From Cytophagaceae bacterium (GTDB lineage Bacteria > Bacteroidota > Bacteroidia > Cytophagales > Cytophagaceae), in assembly GCA_025454925.1 (NCBI GenBank), contig JALONM010000003.1:62001-126000 (forward strand): a stretch of 64,000 nt of DNA, written 5' to 3'. The translations under genes and the position numbers were made by a program. Below are positions 1 to 9,024 of the stretch, in pieces (position 1 is the first letter of the stretch; every line of letters starts with the position of its first letter). The notes beneath the pieces are model-generated. The model saw only the letters and a program-made list of their open reading frames with translations. It was not told where the DNA came from and did no database searches.

Positions 1-6
1 AGGGAT

Positions 7-1074
7 ATGAGTTCGAATACCATACGCATTGAGAAAACCACTCAATCAAAAATAGGAAGTACCGATTTTTCCAACCTTGAATTTGGAGCTGTTTATTCTG
101 ACCACATGTTTGTGGTAGATTTTAAAAATAAAACCTGGGAAAACCCAAAGATTACGCCGTTTCAAAATCTAACCATGTCGCCCGCCTGTTCTGTATTGCA
201 CTACGGACAAACGGTGTTTGAAGGGATGAAAGCATTTCGCGCAGACAATGGCGATATTTTAATTTTCAGACCGGAGGCGCACTGGAAACGTTTGAACCAA
301 TCGTGCAAGCGTTTGTGTATGCCGGAGGTTCCCCTGGAACTGTTTATGGAGGGGCTTACCGAATTGGTGAAATTGGACAATCAATGGATTCCTTCGCTGG
401 AAGGTTGCTCGATGTACATTCGTCCGTTCATGTATGCATCCGATGAATTTATCGGAGTAAAACCTTCTTCCACTTATAAATTTATTATTTTCACTTCGCC
501 GGTATCAGGCTACTACAAAGGCTCTGTAAAGGTGATCGTGGAAACGGAATTTGTACGCGCTGCGGAAGGCGGAATCGGGTATGCCAAAACCGGTGGAAAT
601 TATGCAGCGTCTTTGCTTCCGGCAAAGCAAGCGCTGGAAAAAGGATACCATCAGTTGCTATGGACCGACAGCAAAGAGCATAGTTATTTTGAAGAAAGCG
701 GTACCATGAACCTGATGTTTGTGGTGAACGATACTATTTTAACACCTCCCCTGAGTTCGTCGATATTGGCTGGTGTTACGCGCGATTCCATTTTAACGCT
801 TGCCAACGATCTGGGATACAAAATTGAAGAACGCCGTATCAGTGTAGCTGAAATTGTAGAAGCACTCGAAAACAAAAAATTGCAAGATGCTTTTGGTACA
901 GGAACTGCTGCGACCATTACACACATTTCACAAATTCACTGCAATGGCAAAGACTACGAATTGCCTGCCATCAATACCCGTAAAATCAGCAACGCGTTGA
1001 ATGATGCCTTGATGAACATCAAACTGGGTAAAGCCGAAGATAAGTTTGGATGGAATTTTAGAATAAAAAAATAA
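7..1074 (+). CDS. ilvE: Branched-chain amino acid aminotransferase
   Basis: A fold-type IV PLP enzyme that transfers the amino group between leucine, isoleucine or valine and 2-oxoglutarate in the cytoplasm, as the last step of their synthesis or the first step of breakdown. The 355-residue length fits the longer BCAT group. The motif around residues 191-201 (GYAKTGGNYAA) contains the probable PLP lysine, K194. YGQTVFEGMKAFR near residues 66-78 and the FGTGTAATIT stretch near the end are also typical. The ATG at 7 is the first in frame in the window. A strong intrinsic terminator begins ten bases after the stop, so it is the last gene of its transcript. Promoter and possible upstream partners lie outside the window. 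Confidence 0.95.
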   Translation: MSSNTIRIEKTTQSKIGSTDFSNLEFGAVYSDHMFVVDFKNKTWENPKITPFQNLTMSPACSVLHYGQTVFEGMKAFRADNGDILIFRPEAHWKRLNQSCKRLCMPEVPLELFMEGLTELVKLDNQWIPSLEGCSMYIRPFMYASDEFIGVKPSSTYKFIIFTSPVSGYYKGSVKVIVETEFVRAAEGGIGYAKTGGNYAASLLPAKQALEKGYHQLLWTDSKEHSYFEESGTMNLMFVVNDTILTPPLSSSILAGVTRDSILTLANDLGYKIEERRISVAEIVEALENKKLQDAFGTGTAATITHISQIHCNGKDYELPAINTRKISNALNDALMNIKLGKAEDKFGWNFRIKK

Positions 1075-1083
1075 ATGCGCAGA

Positions 1084-1109
1084 GCTGCACCCCGGTGCAG
1101 CTTTTTTTT
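1084..1109 (+). terminator. Intrinsic terminator after ilvE
   Basis: A 7-bp stem (GCTGCAC / GTGCAGC) with loop CCCG is followed by eight T. It ends the ilvE transcript. It also rules out a GTG start at 1095 for the next gene, because that codon lies in the right arm of the hairpin. Confidence 0.85.
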
Positions 1110-1151
1110 GATCAAAGCAATCCTCCGGTTACCTCAATTGATGTGAAGCCC

Positions 1152-2906
1152 ATGAAAAACCTGATGTATTTAAATCGCTACTTCTGGCGATACAAATGGC
1201 TTTTGATGGCTGGTGTGGTATGGATTATTTTAAACAACTGGTTTCTGATCAAGCGGGGTCCGTTGGTGCGAGAAGGTACCAATGAAATCGTCCGGTTTCT
1301 GAAAGACGACGGCTACGACAGGAGTTTGTTTTTACAGGCTACCCTGGAGTTAAGTTTGTACATTGTAGGCGCCTCGGTCATTGCAGGCGTATGTTTGTAT
1401 TTTCAGCGCAAATCGTTGATAGGAATGTCGCGCCATATTGAATATGACTTAAAGAACGACATCTATCGCCACTACCAGAAATTGCCTCTTCGATTTTACA
1501 AAAAGAATAATACAGGAGATCTGATGAACCGGATTTCGGAAGATGTAGGCCATGTGCGGCAATACCTGGGACCAAGTCTTATGTACGGCATCAACATGGT
1601 AGTATTGTTCAGCATTGCCATTCATTATATGTGGCAGGTGAGTCCGGTGCTTACCTTGAGCACGCTGTCTCCCCTGCCCTTGCTGGTAGCAGCGATTTAT
1701 CTGGTGCACGCCCGGGTGAACCGGCAATCGGAAGCCATTCAAAAAAGTCAGTCGCGCCTGGCCACGATGGTACAGGAAATTTTTTCGGGAATACGAATTG
1801 TAAAAGCTTTTGCAAAAGAAACACATATACAAACTACATTTTCGTCGGAATCTGATCAGTACCGCAAAGAATCTATAAAACTTAGCAGCATACAAGCCTT
1901 CTTTTTTCCGGTCATTATGTTTTTAATCGGCATGAGCACGGTATTGCTGGTGGGCGTTGGTGGCTACCTGATCATAGAAGGAAAAGACAATTTAAGTTTG
2001 GGCCATATAACAGAATTTTTGATTTACCTGAACATGCTGAGTTGGCCGGTAGCCTCATTGGGCTACATCAGCAGTTTGATACAACGTGCAGAAGTTTCGC
2101 AAAAACGCATCAACGAATTTTTGTTTGAGAAAAATGAAGTTCTATCGGGATCTGCAGTGGTGCAGGATTGGGATGGATCGGTATCGTTTGAGGATGTTTC
2201 CTTCCAATATCCTGACACAGGCATACAGGCCTTAAAAGGTGTTCGTTTTCATTTGGCGGGCTCTCATACCCTTGCCATAGTAGGGAATACCGGGTCGGGG
2301 AAAAGCACAGTAGCTGCCTTGATTGGACGACAGTACGATGCGCAGGAAGGAAACATTCGTATTGGAAAAGAGTCTATCAAAAATATGCAGACGCAAGATC
2401 TCCGGAGGCAGATGGGTTTTGTACCGCAGGATGTTTTTTTATTTTCGGACACTATTGAAAACAATATTCGTTTTGGCAACGAGCAGGCAAGCGAATCGGA
2501 AATACGGGAGGCGGCTCGATTGGCAGATCTAGACAGTACGATTACTCATTTCCCGGAGGGTTATAAAACCATCTTAGGCGAACGTGGCATTACCTTATCG
2601 GGTGGGCAGAAGCAACGCTTGTCCATAGCCCGTGCGCTGGTAAGGCGTCCGAAACTACTGGTGCTCGATGACTGCCTGTCGGCGGTGGATACGCATACGG
2701 AGCACACAATCTTGAGCAATCTTCAGGCAATGAAAGGACATACCTGTATCATAATTTCGCACCGCTTGTCGTCGGTAAAACTTGCCGATTACATTTTGTT
2801 TCTGGACCAGGGTAGAATTACCGAGCAAGGTACGCACGAGGCGCTGATGGATTTAAATGGTCAATACAAAGCATTGTATCAAAAACAAATGGAAGAAGAA
2901 AAATAA
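1152..2906 (+). CDS. ABC exporter half-transporter, YheI/BmrC-like with degenerate Walker B
   Basis: A type IV (MsbA-like) exporter half of 584 residues: six membrane segments in the first 300 residues, then an ATPase domain with Walker A GNTGSGKST, Q-loop, signature LSGGQKQR and H-loop ISHRLSS. The Walker B region reads LLVLDDCLSAVD, so the catalytic glutamate is replaced by aspartate (residue 507, codon at 2670). In known heterodimeric exporters (TM287/288, BmrCD) this change marks the subunit with the inactive ATP site. No partner gene adjoins it. The only other exporter half in the window (36972) is canonical. The ATG at 1152 was chosen because the longer frame begins inside a terminator hairpin. 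The substrate is unknown; drug or lipid is usual for the family. Confidence 0.9.
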   Translation: MKNLMYLNRYFWRYKWLLMAGVVWIILNNWFLIKRGPLVREGTNEIVRFLKDDGYDRSLFLQATLELSLYIVGASVIAGVCLYFQRKSLIGMSRHIEYDLKNDIYRHYQKLPLRFYKKNNTGDLMNRISEDVGHVRQYLGPSLMYGINMVVLFSIAIHYMWQVSPVLTLSTLSPLPLLVAAIYLVHARVNRQSEAIQKSQSRLATMVQEIFSGIRIVKAFAKETHIQTTFSSESDQYRKESIKLSSIQAFFFPVIMFLIGMSTVLLVGVGGYLIIEGKDNLSLGHITEFLIYLNMLSWPVASLGYISSLIQRAEVSQKRINEFLFEKNEVLSGSAVVQDWDGSVSFEDVSFQYPDTGIQALKGVRFHLAGSHTLAIVGNTGSGKSTVAALIGRQYDAQEGNIRIGKESIKNMQTQDLRRQMGFVPQDVFLFSDTIENNIRFGNEQASESEIREAARLADLDSTITHFPEGYKTILGERGITLSGGQKQRLSIARALVRRPKLLVLDDCLSAVDTHTEHTILSNLQAMKGHTCIIISHRLSSVKLADYILFLDQGRITEQGTHEALMDLNGQYKALYQKQMEEEK

Positions 2907-2965
2907 GTATTTCTGCAGTTTCCTATTGCTGGCAAATAGCTTGTTGCATTTCATTTTTAGTATTT

Positions 2966-3583
2966 ATGAAAACACGTTCCCTTCATTATTTCGGTGGAGT
3001 ATTTTTATTCGTATTCGTCAGCCTGCATTTGATCAACCATGCGGCATCTTTATGGGGCTCGGAATCGCATATTGCGCTGATGGCAACGTTGCGCCATTTT
3101 TACCGGCACCCGGTGCTGGAAGCTTTGCTAGGCATGGCGCTCATAAGCCAAGGGATATCTGGCATACGTTTATGGCGGAACCTACGCGGCACCACCATGG
3201 AATTCTTTCAACGGATGCAAGTTTGGTCTGGACTTTACCTACTTTTTTTTCTGGTGATTCATACCAGCGCTGTATTGGGCGGAAGGTGGCTGTTGGGATT
3301 GGATACTAATTTTTATTTCGGAGTAGCTGGAATCAATACCTTTCCCTTGAATTTGTTTTTTATTCCTTATTATGGATTGGCAGTCATGAGTTTTTTTGCG
3401 CATCTGGCCGGCATTCATTATAAAAAAATGAAAACACCATTGCTGGGCTTGCCTGTGGAAGCTCAGAGCTGGGGCATCCTGCTGGTTGGAATCGTAATCA
3501 CAGGTTTGCTTTTTGCTGGTTTTACGGATTATTTTAGTGGCATTGATATTCCAACTCCCTATCAGTTGCCGCCGAAAATATAA
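2966..3583 (+). CDS. SdhC/FrdC-like cytochrome b membrane subunit
   Basis: A 205-residue protein with five predicted membrane helices (about residues 9-26, 50-70, 88-108, 130-151, 168-187). Histidines sit inside or at the ends of helices (H21, H25, H48, H99, H146, H151), as expected for axial heme b ligands. This fits the membrane anchor of the succinate dehydrogenase/fumarate reductase superfamily. No flavoprotein or iron-sulfur subunit gene is next to it, so it may be an orphan anchor or part of a complex encoded elsewhere. It starts 59 bases after the ABC exporter stop and may be co-transcribed. The family call rests on topology and histidine placement, not on a full alignment. Confidence 0.6.
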   Translation: MKTRSLHYFGGVFLFVFVSLHLINHAASLWGSESHIALMATLRHFYRHPVLEALLGMALISQGISGIRLWRNLRGTTMEFFQRMQVWSGLYLLFFLVIHTSAVLGGRWLLGLDTNFYFGVAGINTFPLNLFFIPYYGLAVMSFFAHLAGIHYKKMKTPLLGLPVEAQSWGILLVGIVITGLLFAGFTDYFSGIDIPTPYQLPPKI

Positions 3584-3718
3584 ACAGGTAGGATTATGGG
3601 GAGCTGCACGGAGGTACAGCAGGCGTTTCGTTGTTCCGGTATAAACATTTCTCTCACAAGGAATTATCCATAATTTGATTTATCGAAAAGGATGTTACTG
3701 TTTCTGGGTAAAAAACAC

Positions 3719-3726
3719 TATCTTTG
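3719..3726 (+). promoter_or_regulatory. Promoter -7 box for tig
   Basis: TATCTTTG matches the Bacteroidota -7 consensus TAnnTTTG exactly. It would give a leader of about 45 bases before the tig ATG. The -33 box is weak. Confidence 0.6.
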
Positions 3727-3775
3727 CACTCCGATTTTGTAAAGACCATTGTACTGGTACCAAAACTGATTTGTA

Positions 3776-5104
3776 ATGGAAATTTTATTAGAAAAGAAAG
3801 ACAGCACCAATGCGCGACTGAAGGTAAACCTGAAAGAAGCTGATTACCAACCTAAGATTAAAGAGAAGCTGAAGGAATACGGAAAAAAGGCCAACATGAA
3901 AGGATTCCGTCCTGGCAAAGTACCGGCTTCCCTGATCAGCAAAATGTATGGTAAGAGCATTTTGGTAGACGAAATCAATAATCTCTTATACGAATCTGTA
4001 AATAAATACATCAAAGATAATTCCCTTGACATCGTTGGCGATCCCATGCCAGTTTCTGACGAGGGTAAAAATATTGACTGGGACAACCAGAAGGACTTTG
4101 AATTCAGCTATGAACTTGGTTTGGTTCCTGAATTTGCCGTTGAAATTTCCGATAAAGTAAGCGTTACCCAATACTCGATTAAAGCAGACGAGAAAGTGGT
4201 TGAAGAAACCATTACAAACCTGCGCAATCAGTACGGTGAAATGCAGGATGCTGAAGCGGTTTCTGAAGGCGACTACGTAAAGGGTGATTTGAAAGAGAAG
4301 GACAGCGATTTTAAAGCGGATACCCTGGTACCAATGAATCGCGTTTCGGCTAAAGAAGCTCCTAAATTTTTAGGTAAAAAAGTTGGGGATACCATTGAAT
4401 TCGTAATTAACGAAGCATTTGAAGACCCTGCTTACATTCGCTATGTAACAGGTTTGGATGAAGAAAAATCCGCTGAGAAAGTTGGCAAAACGTTCCAGTT
4501 CACCATTACGAATATTCGTCACGCACACCAGGCCGAATTGAACCAGGAATTTTTTGATAAAATTTTCGGTAAAGATCAAGTAAGCACTTTGGAAGAATTT
4601 AAAACCAAATTGGCTGAAACGGTATCCGAAAATTATGTTAGAGAAAGCACCAATAAATTGGAAACCGATATTATCGATCGTCTGACGGGTGCTACCGACA
4701 TTGATCTTCCTAAAGACTTTCTTAAGAAATGGTTGAAGGCCACCAATGAGAAGGTAACGGACGAAGTTCTGGAGAAAGAATTTGATTTGTATGTAAAAGA
4801 GTTGAAGTGGACTCTAATCAAAAATAAAATTGCTAAATCGGACGATGTAAAAATCGAGTACGAGGAAGTAATGGATAAAACACGTCAGATGTTCATGGCT
4901 CAGTTCGGTATGTCTACCGTAGCGGAAGAAATGAAAGAGACGATGGATAAAGTGGCCGATAATTACCTGAAAGATCAGAATGGTAAAAATTACATGCGTA
5001 TGTTGGAATCTGTTTTCAACGACAAAGTATTGAATCTGATCCGCACCAAAATTACGATTCAAACGAAAGAAGTAAGCGTGGAAGAATTCAAAAATCTTGC
5101 TTAA
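3776..5104 (+). CDS. tig: Trigger factor, ribosome-associated chaperone
   Basis: A cytoplasmic chaperone that binds ribosomal protein L23 at the exit tunnel and shields nascent chains. The N-terminal ribosome-binding domain shows the signature GFRPGKVPASLI near residues 42-53 (consensus GFRxGKxP). The middle part (about 135-245) sits where the FKBP-type domain lies, and the remainder is the long helical C-terminal arm. The 442-residue length is usual for the family. It has its own promoter box at 3719 and a near-perfect terminator right after the stop, so it is a single-gene unit. In many bacteria tig precedes clpP-clpX; here that link is absent and the next gene faces the other way. Confidence 0.93.
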   Translation: MEILLEKKDSTNARLKVNLKEADYQPKIKEKLKEYGKKANMKGFRPGKVPASLISKMYGKSILVDEINNLLYESVNKYIKDNSLDIVGDPMPVSDEGKNIDWDNQKDFEFSYELGLVPEFAVEISDKVSVTQYSIKADEKVVEETITNLRNQYGEMQDAEAVSEGDYVKGDLKEKDSDFKADTLVPMNRVSAKEAPKFLGKKVGDTIEFVINEAFEDPAYIRYVTGLDEEKSAEKVGKTFQFTITNIRHAHQAELNQEFFDKIFGKDQVSTLEEFKTKLAETVSENYVRESTNKLETDIIDRLTGATDIDLPKDFLKKWLKATNEKVTDEVLEKEFDLYVKELKWTLIKNKIAKSDDVKIEYEEVMDKTRQMFMAQFGMSTVAEEMKETMDKVADNYLKDQNGKNYMRMLESVFNDKVLNLIRTKITIQTKEVSVEEFKNLA

Positions 5105-5126
5105 TTCCTTCTAAAAGAATCCGACC

Positions 5127-5170
5127 TATAAAATAAAAAATCCCGCACATGCGGGATTTTTTATTTTATA
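5127..5170. terminator. Bidirectional terminator between tig and yedK
   Basis: A perfect 20-bp inverted repeat with GC core TCCCGC / GCGGGA, loop ACAT and AT-rich flanks that give a U-tract on both strands. It serves the convergent tig (+) and yedK (-) genes. Confidence 0.9.
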
Positions 5171-5211
5171 GAAAAAGCGAACTCTGCGAGGAATACTTCC
5201 TGGATGTTCGT

Positions 5212-5907
5212 TTAGTCGAAAAGATTGAAAGTTTCGCCAGGATAAATTTTAGGAGCAATTTGTATGCACTCCGGATAGTCGTACGCGACCGAATTTACCA
5301 CTTTGTGGGCCTGATAAAAGCTCATTTTTTCGGGGTCGTATGGCTTTACTATAGCTTGTAACTGGGCATCACTGGCCTTGTCGTTTAACCAAAGCTTTTC
5401 GCTTTCCTGATTTAATATAAGCGGCATACGATCGTGTACCTCAGCCACCAGTTTATTGGCATCAACGGTTACAATGGTATACGTATTGATAATTTCGCCA
5501 TTCGGATTTTCCCAGGAATCCCACAGGCCCGCCATGGAAAACACATCATCGCTGGCAAGCATGATGCGGTAAGGCACTTTATTCTTCCCTACCTTTTTCC
5601 ATTCAAAAAATCCATCGGAAGGAATAAGACAGCGTTGGGAACGCACCACATGTTTAAATGGAGCTTTGGTAAATATGGTTTCGCCGCGGGCATTGAACAA
5701 ATGAAGGGAATTATTTTCATCCAACGACCAACTGGGAATTAAGCCCCATTTAAAAAAAGAAAACTCATCGGGACGACGGTTGGTAATAACTACTGTCTGT
5801 TGGGTAGGTGCAATATTGTATCGTGGTTTCCAGGGTTCATTCATCTGGATCCCATAGCGTTTCATTAGTACGTCCGAACTTTTGGCCAGGGAATATCGGG
5901 TACACAT
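5212..5907 (-). CDS. yedK: SRAP-domain abasic-site processing protein (YedK/HMCES)
   Basis: This family forms a thiazolidine crosslink to abasic sites in single-stranded DNA and protects them during replication. The catalytic Cys2 directly follows the initiator methionine (MCTRYS). The other active-site elements are present: NARGE at 72-76, the glutamate in SDGFFEW (E102) and the histidine in VHDRMP (H158). Length (231 residues) is normal. The Cys2 requirement fixes the start at 5907. It is a lone gene on the minus strand with a possible promoter at 5926-5956. There is no lexA or SOS box nearby that I can recognise. Confidence 0.92.
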   Translation of the reverse strand: MCTRYSLAKSSDVLMKRYGIQMNEPWKPRYNIAPTQQTVVITNRRPDEFSFFKWGLIPSWSLDENNSLHLFNARGETIFTKAPFKHVVRSQRCLIPSDGFFEWKKVGKNKVPYRIMLASDDVFSMAGLWDSWENPNGEIINTYTIVTVDANKLVAEVHDRMPLILNQESEKLWLNDKASDAQLQAIVKPYDPEKMSFYQAHKVVNSVAYDYPECIQIAPKIYPGETFNLFD

Positions 5908-6211
5908 GGTTCTATTGGTTTGAAGTAAAAGTAATGATTCATCCGGTCATTATCAACCTTGTTTTTTGAAATGAGAGGCTAATGCAGAAGAAGCGCCTGC
6001 AATATCAGGAATGACACAATTGTCTGTTCGCCTTCAGAGGGGTATTACCGGAAGAAAATGGAATTCTGAAATATAAAACGGGAAAGGACAAGATCCGAAA
6101 CCCCAGCGTGGAAGATCTGGGGGGAAAAGCGAAAAATTATTTCACAAAAAGGCCTATATTCACGGATCAAAACCCCAAGGGCATTGCCCGATTGAATGCA
6201 AGGAAACACGT
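5908..6211. other. Intergenic region, divergent yedK / oligoendopeptidase
   Basis: No credible gene is seen. Besides the possible yedK promoter there is a 6-bp hairpin, CCCCAG (6101-6106) / CTGGGG (6117-6122), with no U-tract. No clear TAnnTTTG box precedes the peptidase gene. Confidence 0.5.
5926..5956 (-). promoter_or_regulatory. Possible yedK promoter
   Basis: On the minus strand TTG (5954-5956) is followed after 20 bases by TACTTTTA (5926-5933), one mismatch from TAnnTTTG. The box lies 18 bases before the ATG. Confidence 0.35.
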
Positions 6212-7945
6212 ATGTTAAGCATCGAAAAAAAAAACCGGAACTTTCTAAAGCCAGATTTCTCCATTACTACCTGGGATACGCTGGTTCCTTATTTAGAAGA
6301 TCTTAAAAACAGAAAACTAAATTCTGGAGACGATTTGTTAAAATGGTTTCACGACCGCTCTGAACTCGAGTCGTTGTTGGAAGAAGATCTTGGTTGGCGT
6401 TACATCCGCATGACCGGAGATACCGCAAAAAAGGAATACACCGAACGCTATCAATATTTTATCACAGAAATACAGCCTAAACTGGCTCCATACTCCAATG
6501 CTTTTGATGAGAAAGTATTGCGTTCTGTATTTCTGAAAGAGATGAAACGACCTGGCTATTCCATCGCCATTCGAGGCATCGAAAAGGAATTCAAGATCTT
6601 CCGGGAGAAAAATATTCCGGTAATAACAGAAACAGATCAGTTGGCGCAGCAGTTTGGTGCCATCAGTGGAGCCATGTCTGTAACAATCGATGGCAAAGAG
6701 CTCACCATGCAACAGGCTTCCGATTACATGCAATCGCCCGATAGAAGCATTCGGGAAAGTGCTTATAAAAAAATACAGGAACGCCGTCAGAAAGACAAAA
6801 ATACCCTCGACGATTTATTTTCACGATTGGTTTATTTGAGGAATAAAATTGCCGTACAGGCAGATTTCAAAAATTACCGTGATTATATGTTTACGGCCAT
6901 GGGCCGCTTTGATTACAGTCCGGCCGATTGCATGGCTTTTCACACAGCGGTACAGGAAGAAGTGGTTCCATTGATGAATGAACTTGCCCAGGAACGGAGA
7001 AATGCGTTGAAAGTAGAGCAACTTAAACCCTGGGATCTTTCGATCAATTATTTCGGCACTACTCCCTTGAAACCTTTTCAGAATGGAGCGGATCTGGTTG
7101 ATAAAACCATACGTTGTTTCGGTCGCATTGATGCTCAGTTGGCGGAATGTATCGAAACCATGAAACAAATGGGGCACCTTGACCTAGAAAGTCGCAAAGG
7201 AAAAGCTCCCGGAGGATATAATTACCCCTTGGATGAAATTGGCATACCCTTTATTTTCATGAATGCGACCAGTACCTTGCGCGACCTGGTTACCATGGTG
7301 CATGAAGGTGGACATGCCTTTCATTCGGTGCTCTCCAAGGACCTCGAACTTAATGTTTTCAAACATCCACCTTCCGAAGTGGCTGAGTTGGCTTCCATGT
7401 CCATGGAATTAATGAGCATGGAATACTGGGATATTTTCTTCCCTGATAAAAAAGATTTGATCCGAGCCAAATTGGAACATTTGGAAGGCATTGTGCAAAC
7501 ACTGCCGTGGGTAGCAACGATCGACTGTTTCCAGCACGCTTTGTACGAGCGTCCGGAGCATTCCACGGAGGATCGAAAAAAAATCTGGAATGAGGTATAT
7601 CAGCGCTTCGCCAGTGCTGAAGTCAATTGGACCGGACAGGAAAAGTACCGGAATTATATGTGGCAGAAACAACTTCATTTGTTCGAAGTACCGTTTTATT
7701 ACATTGAATATGGCATGGCACAATTGGGTGCAATTGCTGTATGGAAAAATTTCAAAGAAAATCCACAGAAAGGATTTGCCCAGTACAAAGAAGCGTTAAA
7801 ACTTGGCTACACGAAATCGATACCGGAAGTGTACCAGGCTGCAGGCATACGATTCGACTTTTCAAGATCGTACATCCGGGAACTTATGCAATTTGTACGC
7901 ACCGAAATGGAAGACTTAAAAAAGAAATCACAAACCAAAAAATAA
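6212..7945 (+). CDS. pepF: M3-family oligoendopeptidase (PepF-like)
   Basis: A zinc metallopeptidase that cuts short peptides, most likely in the cytoplasm because no signal peptide is visible. The zinc motif HEGGH is at residues 364-368 (MVHEGGHAFHS), and the third ligand glutamate lies in the downstream helix (SEVAELASMSMELM). The 577-residue length fits M3B oligoendopeptidase F relatives from Bacteroidota, which are slightly shorter than Lactococcus PepF. The gene is followed six bases later by a lipoprotein gene in the same direction. The exact subfamily, and therefore the preferred peptide length, cannot be told from motifs alone. Confidence 0.88.
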   Translation: MLSIEKKNRNFLKPDFSITTWDTLVPYLEDLKNRKLNSGDDLLKWFHDRSELESLLEEDLGWRYIRMTGDTAKKEYTERYQYFITEIQPKLAPYSNAFDEKVLRSVFLKEMKRPGYSIAIRGIEKEFKIFREKNIPVITETDQLAQQFGAISGAMSVTIDGKELTMQQASDYMQSPDRSIRESAYKKIQERRQKDKNTLDDLFSRLVYLRNKIAVQADFKNYRDYMFTAMGRFDYSPADCMAFHTAVQEEVVPLMNELAQERRNALKVEQLKPWDLSINYFGTTPLKPFQNGADLVDKTIRCFGRIDAQLAECIETMKQMGHLDLESRKGKAPGGYNYPLDEIGIPFIFMNATSTLRDLVTMVHEGGHAFHSVLSKDLELNVFKHPPSEVAELASMSMELMSMEYWDIFFPDKKDLIRAKLEHLEGIVQTLPWVATIDCFQHALYERPEHSTEDRKKIWNEVYQRFASAEVNWTGQEKYRNYMWQKQLHLFEVPFYYIEYGMAQLGAIAVWKNFKENPQKGFAQYKEALKLGYTKSIPEVYQAAGIRFDFSRSYIRELMQFVRTEMEDLKKKSQTKK

Positions 7946-7951
7946 TTTCTT

Positions 7952-8527
7952 ATGAAATCGCATGTGCTCGTATTCCCTTTATTGATCATGATGGTATTGT
8001 GTAGCTGTGAGGAAAAAAAGAAACCGGTGGCCAATACAGATTCTCTGCAAACGAGTTTGAAAGCGCTTCGGGACAGCACCGACAAAGCCTGGCAATTAAT
8101 GATACAATCGGACGACCAAAAAATTGCCGACATGAAACGCTTGCTCTTGGAAATTTCGTACTGCAAGGAATACAACGCCATGCGCCAGGATTCTCTGGTA
8201 AAGGCTGTGGATGCCCTGGCCAGCACTCGCTACAAACAAAGCAGCATGACTGATGAGCAAATTAATTCCTACGATGACTTAACGAATCGTTTGATATTGG
8301 CACTAAAAAGTCATGCCCTGGCAACACCGGAACTTAGCTCACATACCATTGCCGGGCAATTATACAACGATATTGCCAAGGCCGATAACGATGTAGTGCA
8401 ATACAGAGCGCTATACGATCGCTTTGCATTTCAGTATAACGGCTTTATCGAACAAAACAAAGAGGCATTAGGAAAAGACAGTATGCCCGCCACGTTACCT
8501 GTTTTTTCGATACAAATAGCTCAATAA
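7952..8527 (+). CDS. Lipoprotein of unknown function
   Basis: A 191-residue protein beginning with a lipoprotein signal (hydrophobic residues 5-16, lipobox LCSC, probable lipidated C19) followed by a charged linker. The rest is largely helical and hydrophilic, with many Asp, Gln and Lys residues and no motif I recognise. A resemblance to coiled-coil LemA-like proteins is possible but not supported by a specific motif. It starts six bases after the oligoendopeptidase stop and precedes the DUF3127 gene by 26 bases, so the three probably share a transcript. Confidence 0.75.
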   Translation: MKSHVLVFPLLIMMVLCSCEEKKKPVANTDSLQTSLKALRDSTDKAWQLMIQSDDQKIADMKRLLLEISYCKEYNAMRQDSLVKAVDALASTRYKQSSMTDEQINSYDDLTNRLILALKSHALATPELSSHTIAGQLYNDIAKADNDVVQYRALYDRFAFQYNGFIEQNKEALGKDSMPATLPVFSIQIAQ

Positions 8528-8553
8528 TTCAATTATTCATGACCCTATAAACT

Positions 8554-8910
8554 ATGCAACTAACGGCTAAACTAATTCAGGTTCTTGCGCTTCAAACTGG
8601 TTCAGGACGCAATGGAGAATGGAAAAAACAAGATATCATTGTCGAAACGGAAGGACAGTATCCTAAAAAAGTATGTATTTCCATTTGGGGCGATAAAATT
8701 AATTCAGGACAATTGAAAGTTGGCAATATGTTAAAAATTGATTTTGATGTAGAAAGCCGCGAATATAATGGAAAGTGGTACACCGACGTAAAGGCTTGGA
8801 AAATTGATGTAGCGGGAGGAACTACCGGCACAAGTGAACACACGCTGCCGGATGATTCCATGGATGGCATGACGTTCACTGCTGAGGGTGGCGATGATTT
8901 GCCATTCTAA
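8554..8910 (+). CDS. DUF3127 OB-fold protein with SSB-like acidic tail
   Basis: A 118-residue protein matching the DUF3127 family of Bacteroidota: alternating beta strands (residues 1-80) with the conserved KVCISIWGDK and YNGKWYTDVKAWKI stretches, consistent with an OB fold. A flexible linker leads to an acidic C terminus ending DDLPF. Bacterial SSB proteins end in DDDIPF, which recruits repair and replication partners, so a single-stranded nucleic-acid role with partner recruitment is a reasonable inference. It is the last gene of the peptidase/lipoprotein run and ends before the strong bidirectional terminator at 9025. Confidence 0.8.
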   Translation: MQLTAKLIQVLALQTGSGRNGEWKKQDIIVETEGQYPKKVCISIWGDKINSGQLKVGNMLKIDFDVESREYNGKWYTDVKAWKIDVAGGTTGTSEHTLPDDSMDGMTFTAEGGDDLPF

Positions 8911-8958
8911 TCCTGTTAATGTATGACGATTGATTAAGAGAAGCGTCCACACTTATAT

Positions 8959-8986
8959 AATCGAATTTCTAGGTAGAAATTCGATT
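8959..8986. repeat. 13-bp perfect palindrome
   Basis: AATCGAATTTCTA and its exact complement are separated by GG, and TCCAC / GTGGA lie further out on each side. It sits in the 3' region of the DUF3127 gene and has no U-tract. Its function is unknown. Confidence 0.6.
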
Positions 8987-9024
8987 GTGGAAAATAACCC
9001 GATCAGTCTCCATTGAAATTTCAC

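Noticed and set aside
1095-1151. Longer N terminus of the ABC exporter from GTG 1095.
   Set aside because: The codon lies in the right arm of an intrinsic terminator, and the extra residues are unlike the family.
2857-3309. Overlapping frame across the SdhC-like gene.
   Set aside because: It is an out-of-frame shadow of the ABC exporter end and SdhC-like gene; composition is not protein-like.
3600-3625. Hairpin-like GCTG...CAGC after the SdhC-like gene.
   Set aside because: It has an internal mismatch and no T-run, so it is not supported as a terminator.
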